A DNA stretch of 64,000 bases. It comes from Serratia symbiotica str. 'Cinara cedri'. Its GTDB lineage: Bacteria; Pseudomonadota; Gammaproteobacteria; Enterobacterales; Enterobacteriaceae. This document shows, piece by piece, positions 63,013 to 64,000 of the stretch (position 1 is its first letter; every line of letters begins with the position of its first letter). Position numbers and translations under genes: made by a program. The notes under the pieces were generated by a model. The model was given only the letters and a program-made list of their open reading frames with translations, was not told the origin of the DNA and made no database searches. Location of the stretch: contig CP002295.1 of NCBI GenBank assembly GCA_000238975.1, forward strand, positions 248,001 to 312,000, read 5' to 3'.

Positions 63013-63017
63013 TTTAA

Positions 63018-64000
<983 letters not shown>

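Overview
This window looks like a piece of chromosome from a host-restricted gammaproteobacterial symbiont related to the Enterobacterales (Sodalis-, Serratia- or mealybug-symbiont-like). Almost every intact gene has a close, nearly full-length counterpart in E. coli, in E. coli-like local order. Yet the DNA is very AT-rich, and only about 43% of it (summed lengths of the genes I accept) is intact coding sequence. The rest is long AT-rich spacers, several of which still contain readable corpses of the gene expected at that place. I cannot name the species from sequence alone.

Layout. 1-8.3 kb: the end of the dcw cell-division cluster (ddlB tail, ftsQ, ftsA, ftsZ, lpxC), a DciA-like gene on the minus strand, and secA. 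8.3-22.2 kb: isolated genes in deserts: coaE (minus), erpA and degP. 23.2-29.6 kb: a relA pseudogene, then intact pyrG and eno. 32.1-33.2 kb: a lone fimbrial adhesin-like gene. 33.4-35.1 kb: queE and queD (minus) of queuosine synthesis. 35.6-49.3 kb: cysJ-cysI, cysH, then cysG-cysD-cysN-cysC. 49.7-51.2 kb: ftsB-ispD-ispF. 51.8-64 kb: pcm pseudogene, nlpD, rpoS pseudogene, mutS pseudogene (minus), pncC, recA pseudogene, and the start of alaS.

How it fits together. The intact set covers septum formation (FtsQ/A/Z/B, NlpD), outer-membrane lipid A (LpxC), protein export and periplasmic quality control (SecA, DegP), CTP and glycolysis (PyrG, Enolase), CoA, isoprenoids (IspD/F), Fe-S carrier (ErpA) and tRNA modification/charging. 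The outstanding metabolic block is a complete route from sulfate to sulfide (CysN/D, CysC, CysH, CysJ/I with CysG for siroheme), which suggests a role in reduced-sulfur or cysteine supply. Lost functions are stringent response (relA), stationary phase (rpoS), isoaspartyl repair (pcm), mismatch repair (mutS) and recombination (recA). Short tandem duplications occur throughout, in spacers, in pseudogenes and once inside an intact gene (cysJ).

I found no convincing new multi-gene system. The most interesting items are the gradient of decaying pseudogenes, the retained sulfate pathway, the DciA-like gene, the orphan adhesin, several long unexplained hairpins, and one less AT-rich unexplained island near 42.7 kb.
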